The notes: a model not told the origin generated them from the letters alone. A stretch of 35,150 nt of DNA from Acidimicrobiia bacterium (GCA_016650365.1 JAENVV010000266.1:1-35150), one strand, 5' to 3'. Shown: positions 25,432 to 33,920, counted from the stretch's first letter. Program-made: numbers and translations.

Positions 25432-25508
25432 AGGAGGGCCTCTGGGTGGCCGCCGCCGTCGTGGGTTTGACCTTCACCGGAGTGATAGCCGCGGGTGTGC
25501 GTTAGTTT

Positions 25509-26078
25509 ATGGGCTTCATGACCGACCAGATGGATGAATTACTGGCTGCGTACCAATTTGCCGATGCCGAGACACTCATCGAAACGCTGCCCGATGAAGA
25601 TCGCGAATCCGCCACCAAACGCCTATCACTGGCCCGCTTGGCCTGCGAACCGGCGGCGCGCCGGCGAAGTAACGCCATCCAAGCCGCCGCTCGTAATCAC
25701 AAGTTTGAGACGCTCCTCGAAATCGCCGACGATCCGCTGACCACTCCCTTGCTGTCCGTCTTGCCGATCGAACTCCAGGAGGCGGCCGATATTCAACTCT
25801 CCGCAGCCATCTCCTGGCGCGCCAGAAAGATCGAAGCTCACGTTCGGCGCCTCGAAGAAGCTGAAGATGCTCTCGCGGCGTTTGACCTTCCTCTCGCTCG
25901 GTCGCTCGTCGGTAGCATCGAAGATCGGTACCTGTCCGAAGCAGGCCGGGAGACCCGCGATCGGCTCCTGCTCGACATTGAAGCCCGCAGCATGGAAGCA
26001 GACGCCCTCGACGAAACGGCCAGACAGCTTGAAGCAGAACTTCGTCCGAAGAAGCCCAAACGATGGTGGCGGCGCTAA
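25509..26078 (+). CDS. Hypothetical helical protein (189 aa)
   Basis: A 189-residue protein predicted to be almost all helical, with no signal peptide or membrane segment. Charged heptad-like stretches lie at about 106-122 (RKIEAHVRRLEEAEDALAAF) and 150-178, and the C-terminus is strongly basic with tryptophans (KKPKRWWRR). The N-terminal half could be a set of helical-repeat units (LLAAYQFADAETLIETLPDED). The start may be the ATG at 25509 or at 25518. Its stop overlaps the stop of the convergent AtuA-like gene by four bases. I know no family. Confidence 0.75.
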   Translation: MGFMTDQMDELLAAYQFADAETLIETLPDEDRESATKRLSLARLACEPAARRRSNAIQAAARNHKFETLLEIADDPLTTPLLSVLPIELQEAADIQLSAAISWRARKIEAHVRRLEEAEDALAAFDLPLARSLVGSIEDRYLSEAGRETRDRLLLDIEARSMEADALDETARQLEAELRPKKPKRWWRR

Positions 26079-27826
26079 CCGCCTGCCAATGACACCGGGA
26101 TGTCCACGAGCTTCGCCCGCAAATACTCGCCGAGTCCCTTGGCCTGTGGGTCAAGGCGTAACGAGGAACTCACGCCGTCGCCCATGAGTCCGTGGATCAC
26201 GAAATTGATCGCCCACAGGTTCGCCAGTTCATAACGATCGACCTCAAGTTGGTCTAGTTCCGGAAGTAGCTCCCTGAGCTGATCGGTGCTCAGAAACCCG
26301 GACAGCCAATCAAACCCGTCGGCGCCCCGGGCGAACACACCGAGATTGGCGGACCCTCCTTTGTCTCCGGAGCGGGTGCCCACCACGGTACCGAGAGGGA
26401 GGTGTTGCGTGCCGCCGCCACCCTGCCAGACACGCGGTCGGCTGGGCACGACGATCGTATCCCCTTTCACCGGCTCGGTCTCGCTCACTTCCAGGATTCG
26501 GTCCCCGATGGCGACCGTTTGCACAATCTGGTTGCGGTCGATGGAGGTGGGCCAATACCGGGCAAAAGGCGTCGCCCCGGTTGGCGGCATGAGCCCGAAC
26601 ATGCCGGGAATGCTCCCCAGTACCGTCTGAATGGCCGCATTCGAGAACGCCCGACCAACCCTGTCCTCGTCCGAGGAAGCAACGGATAGTTGCCAGAAGC
26701 TGACCGCCTGGGAATTGGTCGCCGGATTCTCGACGGCAGAACCGATCACCGACTCATCCACGTCATCGAAATCGGATGGTTCAAAGGGAATTGCGCGCCA
26801 AATCTGCTCATGAAGCAACGAGGCCTTGGATGGCTGGTTCAAACCGGTCATCCCAATCGTCATCACGTTGCGGTAACCGCCAGGAACCGACGCAGCCACT
26901 TTGAGGGTCTCCGGCGGGGCTTCGCCCCGAGCGCCCGAAACCTGGATCCGGTCGAGGTCGATTTGCTCGACCTCAAGGGTGTCAAAACGAGCGATCACGT
27001 CGGGGCCGAGATAGGCGGGGCTGCCGATTTCGTACAGGAGTTGACTGACGACTGTCTCCCGGGTCACCGCTCCGCCCGTCCCGGGGTGTTTCCCGATCAT
27101 GGCGCTCCCGTCGTCGGCGATTTCGGCCCAAGGAAAGCCCGGGTATTCCAGGTCATCGAGCTCGGTGAAGAACGAGTAATTGCCTCCGGTCGCCTGGAGC
27201 CCACACTCAATGATGTGACCGGCCGCCACCGATCCCGCCAGCCGGTCGTAGTCGTGGCGATCCCAATCGTGCCACCAGGCGGCCGTGCCAGATACCAGCG
27301 CCGCGTCGGTAACTCGACCGGTAATGACGATGTCGGCTCCGCCCCTAAGCGCTTCGGTAATACCCCAACCGCCGAGGTATGCGTTAGCCGTGACAAAGGG
27401 GAGGTCTGGCTCACGACCGGTCTGGAGGTTCCTGAACAGCTCCCCTGCGGACTTGAGTCCTTCGAGTCGGTTGAGCAGGTTATCCCCGGTAATGGCCGCA
27501 ACTACCGGGGTCAAGCCTTGTTCATTCGCCGCGCTGCGTACCGCTTCGGCACAACCGACGGGGTCGAGACCTCCGGCGTTGACGACCACTTTCACTCCAT
27601 TGGCCATGACGAGGTCGAGAACCCCGGCGAGATCAGAAACGAAGCTTCTTGCATATCCTCCATCCGGGCTTCGCTGCCGGGTCCGTGCGAGGATGAGCAT
27701 TGTCAACTCGGCCAGGTAGTCGCCAGTTAGAATATCGACTTTCCCACCCGTGAGCTGTTCCCGCATAGCCGACGGTCGATCACCAAAAAACCCGGAAACA
27801 TTGGCGATCTTGACAGGCCTTCTCAC
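26075..27826 (-). CDS. AtuA-family (DUF1446) acyclic terpene utilisation-like protein
   Basis: A 583-residue protein of the AtuA/DUF1446 family. The N-terminus VKIANVSGFFGDRPSAMREQL and the following GKVDILTGDYLAELTM are typical; further markers are VVNAGGLDPVGCAEAV, ANAYLGGWGI, ADIVITGRVTDAALV, GHIIECGLQATGGNY and KHPGTGGAVTRETV. The C-terminal part (GTVVGTRSGDKGGSANLGVFAR) is the second domain of the longer family members. AtuA in Pseudomonas is tied to citronellol and geraniol breakdown, but its chemistry is unclear, and no carboxylase genes of that pathway lie here. The start is a GTG at 27824-27826 preceded by AAGG. Confidence 0.9.
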   Translation of the reverse strand: MRRPVKIANVSGFFGDRPSAMREQLTGGKVDILTGDYLAELTMLILARTRQRSPDGGYARSFVSDLAGVLDLVMANGVKVVVNAGGLDPVGCAEAVRSAANEQGLTPVVAAITGDNLLNRLEGLKSAGELFRNLQTGREPDLPFVTANAYLGGWGITEALRGGADIVITGRVTDAALVSGTAAWWHDWDRHDYDRLAGSVAAGHIIECGLQATGGNYSFFTELDDLEYPGFPWAEIADDGSAMIGKHPGTGGAVTRETVVSQLLYEIGSPAYLGPDVIARFDTLEVEQIDLDRIQVSGARGEAPPETLKVAASVPGGYRNVMTIGMTGLNQPSKASLLHEQIWRAIPFEPSDFDDVDESVIGSAVENPATNSQAVSFWQLSVASSDEDRVGRAFSNAAIQTVLGSIPGMFGLMPPTGATPFARYWPTSIDRNQIVQTVAIGDRILEVSETEPVKGDTIVVPSRPRVWQGGGGTQHLPLGTVVGTRSGDKGGSANLGVFARGADGFDWLSGFLSTDQLRELLPELDQLEVDRYELANLWAINFVIHGLMGDGVSSSLRLDPQAKGLGEYLRAKLVDIPVSLAGG

Positions 27827-27901
27827 GAGGTACCTTGGAAACGGGTCACGATGAGCACTGTAATCGGTGCGCCTCGGACCGGGTGTACCTTGATTGGCTC
27901 T

Positions 27902-28729
27902 CTACGCGGGATGCGCCCGTCTGACACTGCGAAACGCCAACACCAGGAAGAACAGCACCACCGGCACGATGGCCATCGTGGCCGATCCAGAGGTCTCGGC
28001 GTGGTAGCTGACAACCAGACCGACCACCACACTCAACCCGCCGATCACCGCACTGGTCATCATCATCGTGGGCACCCGCCTGACCAACAACGCCGCCGTA
28101 GCCGGCGGTCCAATGAGTAGGCCGAACACGAGGAGCGTGCCGACCGTTTGGAAAGACCCCACGATGGCGAAGGTGATCAGGCCCAGCAGTGCCGCGTTGG
28201 CGAGACCCGGACGCATATTGAGAAGCTTGGCCTTCTGATCATTGAACGCCAGAGCCAGAAACGGCCGGTACAACACGATTGAAGCCACAATGGCCACCCC
28301 GGCCAACAAGGCCAAGCCGACGAGATCGCCCTGAGTGACTCCGAGCGCATCTCCAAACAGCACCGTTGTCAAGCGGGTGGCATAGGTGGCTGTCTTCGAG
28401 ATGAGAATCACCCCGAGCGCCAACATGCCTACAAACAGGAGGCCGATCCCTGTGTCCTCGTTGAAGGTGGTTTGCCGATGGACCAGGTTGATCCCCCCAA
28501 TCATGACAAGAGCGGCCAAGGCTGCGCCGACCAGCACGTTGAAATCGAACAGAATGGCCAGGGCGATACCGGGCACTACCCCATGCACCAGCGCATCGCC
28601 TAGGAACGACATACCTCGCAGAACGACCCAGGTCCCGACGACGGCCATCGCAACCGCGGCCAGAACCCCACCTATCAGGGCGCGTTGTTGGAAGCCCAGT
28701 GCAAACGGTTCAAGGAACCAGCCAATCAT
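27902..28729 (-). CDS. Zinc/manganese ABC transporter permease (ZnuB/MntB-type)
   Basis: A 275-residue membrane subunit of a cluster-9 metal uptake transporter, with about eight hydrophobic helices. Family parts are QRALIGGVLAAVAMAVVGTWVVLRGMSFLGDALVHGVVPGIALA, the glycine-rich NEDTGIGLLFVGMLALGV, and VGSFQTVGTLLVFGLLIGPPATA near the end. Its ATG overlaps the stop of the substrate-binding protein gene (ATGA, 28726-28729). Zinc or manganese cannot be separated by sequence alone. Confidence 0.93.
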   Translation of the reverse strand: MIGWFLEPFALGFQQRALIGGVLAAVAMAVVGTWVVLRGMSFLGDALVHGVVPGIALAILFDFNVLVGAALAALVMIGGINLVHRQTTFNEDTGIGLLFVGMLALGVILISKTATYATRLTTVLFGDALGVTQGDLVGLALLAGVAIVASIVLYRPFLALAFNDQKAKLLNMRPGLANAALLGLITFAIVGSFQTVGTLLVFGLLIGPPATAALLVRRVPTMMMTSAVIGGLSVVVGLVVSYHAETSGSATMAIVPVVLFFLVLAFRSVRRAHPA

Positions 28730-29625
28730 GGAGTTTGCTCCTGTCCATCTCCGAGGCCGGCCACGATACGTTCGGCGTCCACGAGCAGGAGCGAGATGAG
28801 CGTGTCACCTGGTTTGCCGGCGGGCGCCAGCGAGGCACCGAGCAAATCGACAACCGTGATCGGCGAGTTCGTCTCGGACGCGATCGCCATCGCCAATTTA
28901 TCGGACTCGGTCGTTTCCACGAACAGGGCCGGAACACCGAGTTCGTCAATCAACTTGACGAGGTCGGCGAGCTCCGCGGACGACGGGTTGGCAAGCGTGG
29001 ACCCGCCAGGGATGATCACACCAACGATCTCCAAACCGTATCGATCGGCAAAATACCCGAATGCGTCGTGATTGGTGACCATCACTCGGCGATCCGCTGG
29101 CAGCCCAGCCATTAGCGAGGCGATGGTCCGGTCTGTCTCGATGAGCTGATCGGCATAGCTTTGAGCGCTCACCTTCCAATCGAGGGTCCCGTCTCGAGCA
29201 GCCAGAGCATCAGCTACCAGAAGCGCCGCATCAGCCATGCGGAGCGGGTCCATCCAAACGTGTGGATCAGGTTGGCCATCGGGAAAACTGCGGGGATTCA
29301 GCAATGGGCCAAGTTCGACAACAGGCACCCCCTCAGCGGCGGCTGCGGCGAGAGTGTCCATGACCGTGGCCTCAAGCCCAAGACCGATCGCAACCACCAG
29401 GTCGGCTTCCCTCAGTTGGGCAACCTGCTTGCCTGTCAACTGGAACTCGTGTGGATCGGCTCCCAAGGGCATCAAAAGCTCCACTTGAGCCCGGTCACCG
29501 ACCACGTTTTCGACCAGGTCAGCGACTACCGAGGTGGTGGCGACAATGGTTATCTGGCCGGACGGAACGACCGGGTTCGTCGAGCAAGCCCCCACCAGCA
29601 GGCCAAACAGGACGAACGCTCTCAA
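28726..29625 (-). CDS. Metal ABC transporter substrate-binding lipoprotein (ZnuA-type)
   Basis: A periplasmic-type or membrane-anchored metal-binding protein of the cluster A-I group. The lipobox is LLVGAC. Metal ligands are visible as His in GADPHEFQLT, His in PDPHVWMDPLRM and His in TNHDAFGYFADRYGL, with an acidic ligand expected later. There is no His-rich loop of the type seen in many ZnuA proteins. The start is uncertain: I chose a TTG at 29623-29625, giving a short signal with RAFVLFGLLVGAC, because longer versions (GTG 29676, ATG 29694) would run through the operator and into the divergent regulator gene. If the longer form is used the gene would end at 29676 or 29694. It is the first gene of the leftward arm. 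Confidence 0.88.
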   Translation of the reverse strand: MRAFVLFGLLVGACSTNPVVPSGQITIVATTSVVADLVENVVGDRAQVELLMPLGADPHEFQLTGKQVAQLREADLVVAIGLGLEATVMDTLAAAAAEGVPVVELGPLLNPRSFPDGQPDPHVWMDPLRMADAALLVADALAARDGTLDWKVSAQSYADQLIETDRTIASLMAGLPADRRVMVTNHDAFGYFADRYGLEIVGVIIPGGSTLANPSSAELADLVKLIDELGVPALFVETTESDKLAMAIASETNSPITVVDLLGASLAPAGKPGDTLISLLLVDAERIVAGLGDGQEQTP

Positions 29626-29633
29626 AAACTTGT

Positions 29634-29652
29634 GGAAAATGATAATGATTCC
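29634..29652. promoter_or_regulatory. Fur/Zur-type operator between divergent metal-uptake arms
   Basis: The core AATGATAATGATT (29638-29650) matches 12 of 13 bases of the centre of the classic Fur box, and flanking GGAA/TTCC complete a partly symmetric 19-base site. It lies between the substrate-binding protein start and the Fur-family regulator start, so a metal-loaded repressor would control both arms. Its CATTAT on the minus strand may serve as a -10 box. Metal (Zn, Mn or Fe) is not decided by the site. Confidence 0.65.
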
Positions 29653-29687
29653 TATTCTCGCCTCAACGATACCCACAGGACAGGCCC

Positions 29688-30122
29688 GTGGCAAACACTG
29701 AACAACTCATCATGCAGCGTCTGGGTGAGACCGGAATTCGCTACTCGGCGGGTCGTAAAGCCCTCATTCGGGCCTTATCCAAGGCCGACGGCCCGCGATC
29801 GGCTGCCGAACTCTACGAAGACCTCGGGCGAACGATTCCCTTGTCTTCGTTGTACCGATCGCTGGCAATTCTCGACAAGACCGAAGTGCTCAGTCCCCAT
29901 CATGGGATCAAGGGCGTCACTCGATACGAGTTGGCCGAGTGGCTGACCGGCCATCATCACCATCTTGTCTGCATCTCGTGTGGGACCGTCGACGACATAA
30001 CTCCCCCGCCTGATCTCGAAGCGGACCTCGAGTCCGTGGTCAAATCCCTGACAAACTCAGGGCGTTTCTTCCCCAGGGGGCACGCCCTCGAGATCGAGGG
30101 CATCTGTTCGGAGTGCGCATGA
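29688..30122 (+). CDS. Fur-family metalloregulator (Zur-like)
   Basis: A 144-residue repressor of the Fur family. The N-terminal winged-helix part has RYSAGRKALIRALSKADGPRSAAELYEDL and the recognition segment PLSSLYRSLAILDKTEVL. The dimerisation part has the HHHHLVCISCGTVDDI metal site (His89-92, Cys95, Cys98) and a second CxxC at Cys140 and Cys143 in the last residues. Both Cys pairs fit a structural zinc. Neighbours encode metal uptake components, so Zur (zinc) is favoured over Fur, but Mur-type control is possible. The start is a GTG at 29688 with AGGACAGG upstream. The ATPase ATG overlaps its stop. Confidence 0.92.
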   Translation: MANTEQLIMQRLGETGIRYSAGRKALIRALSKADGPRSAAELYEDLGRTIPLSSLYRSLAILDKTEVLSPHHGIKGVTRYELAEWLTGHHHHLVCISCGTVDDITPPPDLEADLESVVKSLTNSGRFFPRGHALEIEGICSECA

Positions 30123-30931
30123 ACCCGGCAGTATCCGGTCAAGATGTAAGTGTTCGCTACGGCCCCAATGTCGCATTGGCCTCATCGAGCTTCTCGATTC
30201 CGTCCGGGATGGTTACCACGTTGATCGGGCCGAACGGTTCGGGAAAATCAACGCTGCTGAACCTGATAGCCGGGCTGGTGGAGCCGAGCTCCGGGTCGAT
30301 ACGGCTCCATGGGGACGAACCTCCGCGCCTTTCATACGTGCTGCAAAGCACCAAGGTCAATGAAGCATTGCCAGTCACGGTCGCTGAGATCGTCGCCATG
30401 GGCCGGTATTCCAACGCCGGCCTACTGGGTCGCTTTAACGAGACCGACCGCGCGGCGATCGAGAAAGCCATGCAACGGATGGATATCGAGAGCCTGGCGG
30501 GACGGCACCTTGCCGAGCTGTCAGGAGGCCAACGCCAACGCGTGTTCGTCGCTCAGGGCCTCGCCCAGCCGCACGATCTACTCCTCCTCGATGAACCGCT
30601 GACCGGCCTCGACCTACCCTCGGCCCAGGCGATTGATTTGGTAATCCATGACGAACAGAGTCATGGGTGCACGGTGATCATGACGACGCACGACCTCGCG
30701 GAAGCTCAAGCCTCCAATTGGGTGGTGCTTCTCTCTGGCCGGGTGATTGCCTGCGGGCCGCCCTCCGAGGTCCTGACGCAAGAACATCTCAGCGCCGCCT
30801 ACGGTTCGCTACATATCGAAGGTGACCAGGTGTTCGTGGATGATCCCGCTCATCGTCCAGCCGACGCCCGCCACCATCATGGTGAGCGGCTCATCCATAC
30901 TGAGGTCGACCGGTCTGACTTGCACGGCTAG
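30119..30931 (+). CDS. Metal ABC transporter ATP-binding protein (ZnuC/MntA-type) with His-rich tail
   Basis: A 270-residue ATPase that drives the split metal uptake system. Walker A is GPNGSGKST (residues 37-45), the signature LSGGQRQRVFVAQGLAQ begins at 134, Walker B is LLLLDEP (154-160) and the H-loop is TTHD (His191). The C-terminus carries several histidines (His245, His252-254, His260, His269), which could bind or sense the metal in the cytoplasm; such a tail occurs in some zinc transporters. The ATG overlaps the stop of the Fur-family gene (30119-30122), so the two are coupled. The permease and binding protein are encoded on the other arm of the divergent locus. Confidence 0.93.
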   Translation: MNPAVSGQDVSVRYGPNVALASSSFSIPSGMVTTLIGPNGSGKSTLLNLIAGLVEPSSGSIRLHGDEPPRLSYVLQSTKVNEALPVTVAEIVAMGRYSNAGLLGRFNETDRAAIEKAMQRMDIESLAGRHLAELSGGQRQRVFVAQGLAQPHDLLLLDEPLTGLDLPSAQAIDLVIHDEQSHGCTVIMTTHDLAEAQASNWVVLLSGRVIACGPPSEVLTQEHLSAAYGSLHIEGDQVFVDDPAHRPADARHHHGERLIHTEVDRSDLHG

Positions 30932-30950
30932 CCGGCGGTACGATGGGGGC

Positions 30951-31214
30951 ATGTGCAGAAGCATCCAAACCCTCCATAATTTCGAACCGCCCGCCACGTC
31001 TGAAGAAGTTCGGGCCGCCGCAACACAGTATGTTCGCAAACTCAGCGGCTCACGATCCCCGTCCCGAGCCAACGCCGAGGTGTTCGAACAGGCGATCGCA
31101 GAGGTTGCTGCCGCCACCGAGCGTATGCTCGGGCGATTGGTCACCACGGCCGCTCCTCGAAATCGCGAAATTGAGGCCGCCAAGGCTAGGGAGCGGGCCG
31201 CTCTAAGCCGCTAA
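30951..31214 (+). CDS. DUF2277 family protein (87 aa)
   Basis: An 87-residue protein that matches the DUF2277 pattern closely: MCRSIQTLHNFEPPATSEEV, then AAATQYVRKLSGSRSPSRAN, and the ending AAPRNREIEAAKARERAA. Family members are short cytosolic proteins of unknown function found mainly in actinobacteria and proteobacteria. It starts 20 bases after the metal ATPase stop, with only GGGGG close before the ATG, so it could be read through from the metal operon. The stop is six bases from the stop of the convergent hydrolase gene. Confidence 0.88.
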   Translation: MCRSIQTLHNFEPPATSEEVRAAATQYVRKLSGSRSPSRANAEVFEQAIAEVAAATERMLGRLVTTAAPRNREIEAAKARERAALSR

Positions 31215-31220
31215 CCCGGC

Positions 31221-31850
31221 CTACACGGTGTACGAGTCGTTCCAGTCGAGAGGGATCAGTTCGATCCCGGCGCTCTTCAACGCTCCAGACGCCATATGGC
31301 GGGCAGTCTGGCGACCCGACTCGGACAGGTAGAAGTCATGAATCGGTATGACCTGGAAGGGCGCCACTCGCTTGGCGAAAGCCACCGCCCCGGTCATCGA
31401 TCCCCACGGCATCAGGCAGGGCAGCGCCAGAATCGGAGCCGTGAGATTCGGATCGTGGCTGTCTCCCGGATGGGTGAGGACCCCGTCGATCGTCCAGCTA
31501 CGGTTCGGAGGTCGGGCCCCGTTCGGGAGCATTTCGTGGAGCACATCCTCGGAAGTCACGCCGTTCGGGTTACTCATCACGACCTCGATGTCGTGGGGTA
31601 CAAGGAGATCGGCGACAGCCTGGTTACCGAATACCTCGACGTCCTCGCCCCTATCAATGAGCCATCTCACGAACTCGGGTTTCACATGATCTGCATGTTC
31701 GTGGGTGATGAGCACCCGCTGAACCTCCCCAAGGTCGTCGAGGTCCACGAAATCGGTATCGAACGTAAAGAACCCCGGATCAAAAAGCGTAGTGCCCTCT
31801 TCGGTAGCAACCGTGAGACAGGAATCGGCGAGTCTGCTGATGATGGTCAT
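31221..31850 (-). CDS. Metallo-beta-lactamase-fold hydrolase
   Basis: A 209-residue MBL-fold protein. The zinc-binding motif THEHADH is present (His50, His52, Asp54, His55), with further candidate ligands His127 in LTHPGDSHD and His171 in VIPIHDFY. It resembles the UlaG-like/YtnP-type group of small cytosolic hydrolases (L-ascorbate-6-phosphate lactonase-like), but the substrate is unknown. It diverges from the ABC ATPase gene across 102 bases. The ATG at 31850 begins the family pattern MTIISRLADSCLTV; no strong ribosome site is seen. Confidence 0.9.
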   Translation of the reverse strand: MTIISRLADSCLTVATEEGTTLFDPGFFTFDTDFVDLDDLGEVQRVLITHEHADHVKPEFVRWLIDRGEDVEVFGNQAVADLLVPHDIEVVMSNPNGVTSEDVLHEMLPNGARPPNRSWTIDGVLTHPGDSHDPNLTAPILALPCLMPWGSMTGAVAFAKRVAPFQVIPIHDFYLSESGRQTARHMASGALKSAGIELIPLDWNDSYTV

Positions 31851-31952
31851 AGCTTGAACTTAGCCGACGAGACACAAAAATGGGATGCGGCAGGTGTGAG
31901 TGACCCGGGCGTCGGGCGACGGGGCGACAATGCGCCCCTCATAGGAGCACTA

Positions 31953-32762
31953 GTGTTGCCCGCCATGGTGGCTGAGCAACCCGCGGTAGAAGTGACGGAT
32001 GTAGATGTCGTTCGTTCCGGCAACAAACTGCTGAGCGACATCTCGTGGACGATTCAAGCGCACGAGCGGTGGGTCTTGTTCGGCCCGAACGGCTGTGGCA
32101 AAACAACGCTCCTCCAGGTGGTCTCGTCATATCTGTTTCCAACGCGTGGCAGAGTCACGGTGCTCGGTACCACCCTTGGCGAGTCCGACGTACGCGAACT
32201 TCGCAAACGGATCGGGTACGTCGGCCCCACCCCGGCCCATCTCGTACGCGAGGGGTATGACTGCCTCGAGATCGTGGTCACCGGTAAACATGCCTCGTTC
32301 GTCGATACACGATGGCATACGTATGAACAGGAAGACTTCGACCGGGCCGTTCAGCTGATCGAGTCCCTTGGCGCAGGATCGTTCGTTCACCGGACCTTTG
32401 ACACCATGTCCGAGGGCGAGAAGAAGCGCATTCTGATTGCCAGGGCACTCATGGCCAAGCCGGAGCTTCTTCTCCTCGACGAGCCAAACGCCGGGCTCGA
32501 CCTCGGCGCTCGAGAACGTCTCGTTCGGTCGCTCGACCAACTTGGCCGCGATGCCGGCATCCCCATGGTGCTCGTCACCCATCACGTCGACGATATTCCT
32601 GCGTCGTTCACGCACATCATCATGCTTAATGGCGGCGAAATCGTCGCCTCCGGTCCGATCGAGACCACGTTGACTTCCGATGCCGTGTCTGAGACGTTCG
32701 GGATGCCGCTAACGGTGTCAACCGAGAACGGCCGGTGGCGGGCAACCGCCCCGCCTGACTAG
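31953..32762 (+). CDS. Orphan ABC ATPase of the COG1119 (ModF/PhrA-like) type
   Basis: A 269-residue soluble ABC ATPase with Walker A GPNGCGKT (44-51), signature MSEGE (152-156), Walker B LLLLDEP (172-178) and H-loop His210. The sequence between and after (ARALMAKPELLLLDEPNAGLDLGARE, VTHHVDDIPASFTHIIML) is typical of COG1119, whose members are ModF or the so-called photorepair protein. No permease gene is near, so it may not be a transporter part. The start is the GTG at 31953, chosen because AGGAG (31943-31947) is five bases upstream; an ATG at 31965 would be too far from it. Confidence 0.9.
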   Translation: MLPAMVAEQPAVEVTDVDVVRSGNKLLSDISWTIQAHERWVLFGPNGCGKTTLLQVVSSYLFPTRGRVTVLGTTLGESDVRELRKRIGYVGPTPAHLVREGYDCLEIVVTGKHASFVDTRWHTYEQEDFDRAVQLIESLGAGSFVHRTFDTMSEGEKKRILIARALMAKPELLLLDEPNAGLDLGARERLVRSLDQLGRDAGIPMVLVTHHVDDIPASFTHIIMLNGGEIVASGPIETTLTSDAVSETFGMPLTVSTENGRWRATAPPD

Positions 32763-32775
32763 TACTGTTTCAGCC

Positions 32776-33006
32776 ATGCTGCCTCAGTTCTTTTTTCGGT
32801 GGGCTTCGAGACTCCGACTGCCCTGGCTGACCGCCGTGGTCGGCTTCCTGTTCATTGCCGATTTGCTTATACCCGACTTCATCCCGCTTGCCGACGAACT
32901 GGCATTGGGACTGGCCACGACCTTGCTCGTGCGTTGGAAGAAGGAACGTCGCTCCGGAGAACCCATCGATGTCCGAGAAGTTCCTCCGCCGACTCCCGGG
33001 TCCTAG
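32776..33006 (+). CDS. Small membrane protein with PDFIP-DE motif (76 aa)
   Basis: A 76-residue protein with a hydrophobic helix at about 17-34 (WLTAVVGFLFIADLLIPDFIP) and a second at about 40-52, then a basic segment RWKKERRS and a Pro-rich tail. The motif IPDFIPLADEL resembles that in small bacterial membrane proteins such as DUF6116 or DUF1232; I am not sure which. It begins 14 bases after the ABC ATPase stop and may be co-transcribed. Function unknown. Confidence 0.72.
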   Translation: MLPQFFFRWASRLRLPWLTAVVGFLFIADLLIPDFIPLADELALGLATTLLVRWKKERRSGEPIDVREVPPPTPGS

Positions 33007-33103
33007 CAGTACGACGGACTTCTCGTGGCTACGGTCCGTCATGACTGCCGGCTCCAACCCGAAGCCCACCAACGCGGACCCGATCGGCGCGCCGGCTGAC
33101 TGA
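32969..33103 (+). CDS. Possible small ORF overlapping the end of the 76-aa gene (44 aa)
   Basis: A 44-residue frame starting at an ATG preceded by CGGAG nine to ten bases upstream, overlapping the membrane protein gene in another frame. It reads SEKFLRRLPGPSSTTDFSWL, then RSVMTAGSNPKPTNADP and ends in GAPAD. The residue use looks like real protein, but it is short and I know no relative. Confidence 0.4.
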   Translation: MSEKFLRRLPGPSSTTDFSWLRSVMTAGSNPKPTNADPIGAPAD

Positions 33104-33146
33104 CCTAGAATCACGCTTCGACGTTGTATCTCAGGAGATGCGCACC

Positions 33147-33920
33147 GTGCTCACCGTTCTTTCGCCGGCCAAGACCCTTGATTACGAGTCAAGACTGCCG
33201 ACCAGGAAATTCTCGGTCCCACGCATGACGGACGAAATCAGTGAACTGGTGGGGGTGATGACAACCAAGACACCGGCGGATCTTCGCACCCTCATGGACA
33301 TTTCCGATGAACTGGCTCAGCTCAACCACGAGCGATTCCAACTCTTTGAGACCGAATTCAACCGGTCGAACAGTCGTCCCGCCATCATCGCCTTCAAAGG
33401 TGACGTCTACCAGGGCTTGAACGTCAGCGAGTTCGGGGAAAGAGACTTCACTTACGCCCAGAAGCATCTGCGCATCCTGTCTGGCCTGTACGGCGTCCTG
33501 CGACCGCTCGATCTCATGCAGCCGTATCGGTTGGAGATGGGCACGGCACTTGAGACCGAACGTGGCAAAGACCTATACGAGTACTGGGGAACCCGAATTA
33601 CCGACTCCCTCAATGCAGACCTGGCCAGGTACCGGACCAAAGTGCTCATCAACCTGGCCTCCAAGGAGTATTTCATCTCGGTCCGCACCGATGAACTCGA
33701 CGCCAAAGTGGTCAGCCCGGTATTCCGGGATTTCAATCGGGGTGAATACCGAATCATTTCATTCTTTGCAAAGCGGGCTCGTGGCGAGATGGCCGCCTGG
33801 ATGATCCGGAACAAGGTGACTTCGGTGAAGGGTCTCCGGTCCTTTAACGGGATGGGCTATGAATACAGCCCTGGTCTCTCCACGACGAGCAATCCAACGT
33901 TTGTTCGTGGAGCAGCCTGA
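33147..33920 (+). CDS. yaaA: YaaA-family peroxide stress protein (DUF328)
   Basis: A 257-residue protein of the YaaA family, which in E. coli protects DNA and proteins from hydrogen peroxide by limiting free iron. The N-terminus LTVLSPAKTLDYES is diagnostic, and later motifs are FKGDVYQGLNV, LRILSGLYGVLRPLDLMQPYRLEMGT, YEYWGTRI, NLASKEYF and FFAKRARGEMAAW. I chose the GTG at 33147 because AGGAG (33133-33137) is nine bases upstream; an ATG at 33138 directly follows that site and is therefore unlikely. The resulting length agrees with E. coli YaaA (258 residues). Confidence 0.95.
   Translation: MLTVLSPAKTLDYESRLPTRKFSVPRMTDEISELVGVMTTKTPADLRTLMDISDELAQLNHERFQLFETEFNRSNSRPAIIAFKGDVYQGLNVSEFGERDFTYAQKHLRILSGLYGVLRPLDLMQPYRLEMGTALETERGKDLYEYWGTRITDSLNADLARYRTKVLINLASKEYFISVRTDELDAKVVSPVFRDFNRGEYRIISFFAKRARGEMAAWMIRNKVTSVKGLRSFNGMGYEYSPGLSTTSNPTFVRGAA

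Noticed and set aside
31296-31952. Upstream extension of the ABC ATPase frame
   Set aside because: It is antisense to the metallo-hydrolase and the ribosome site AGGAG at 31943-31947 places the start at 31953.
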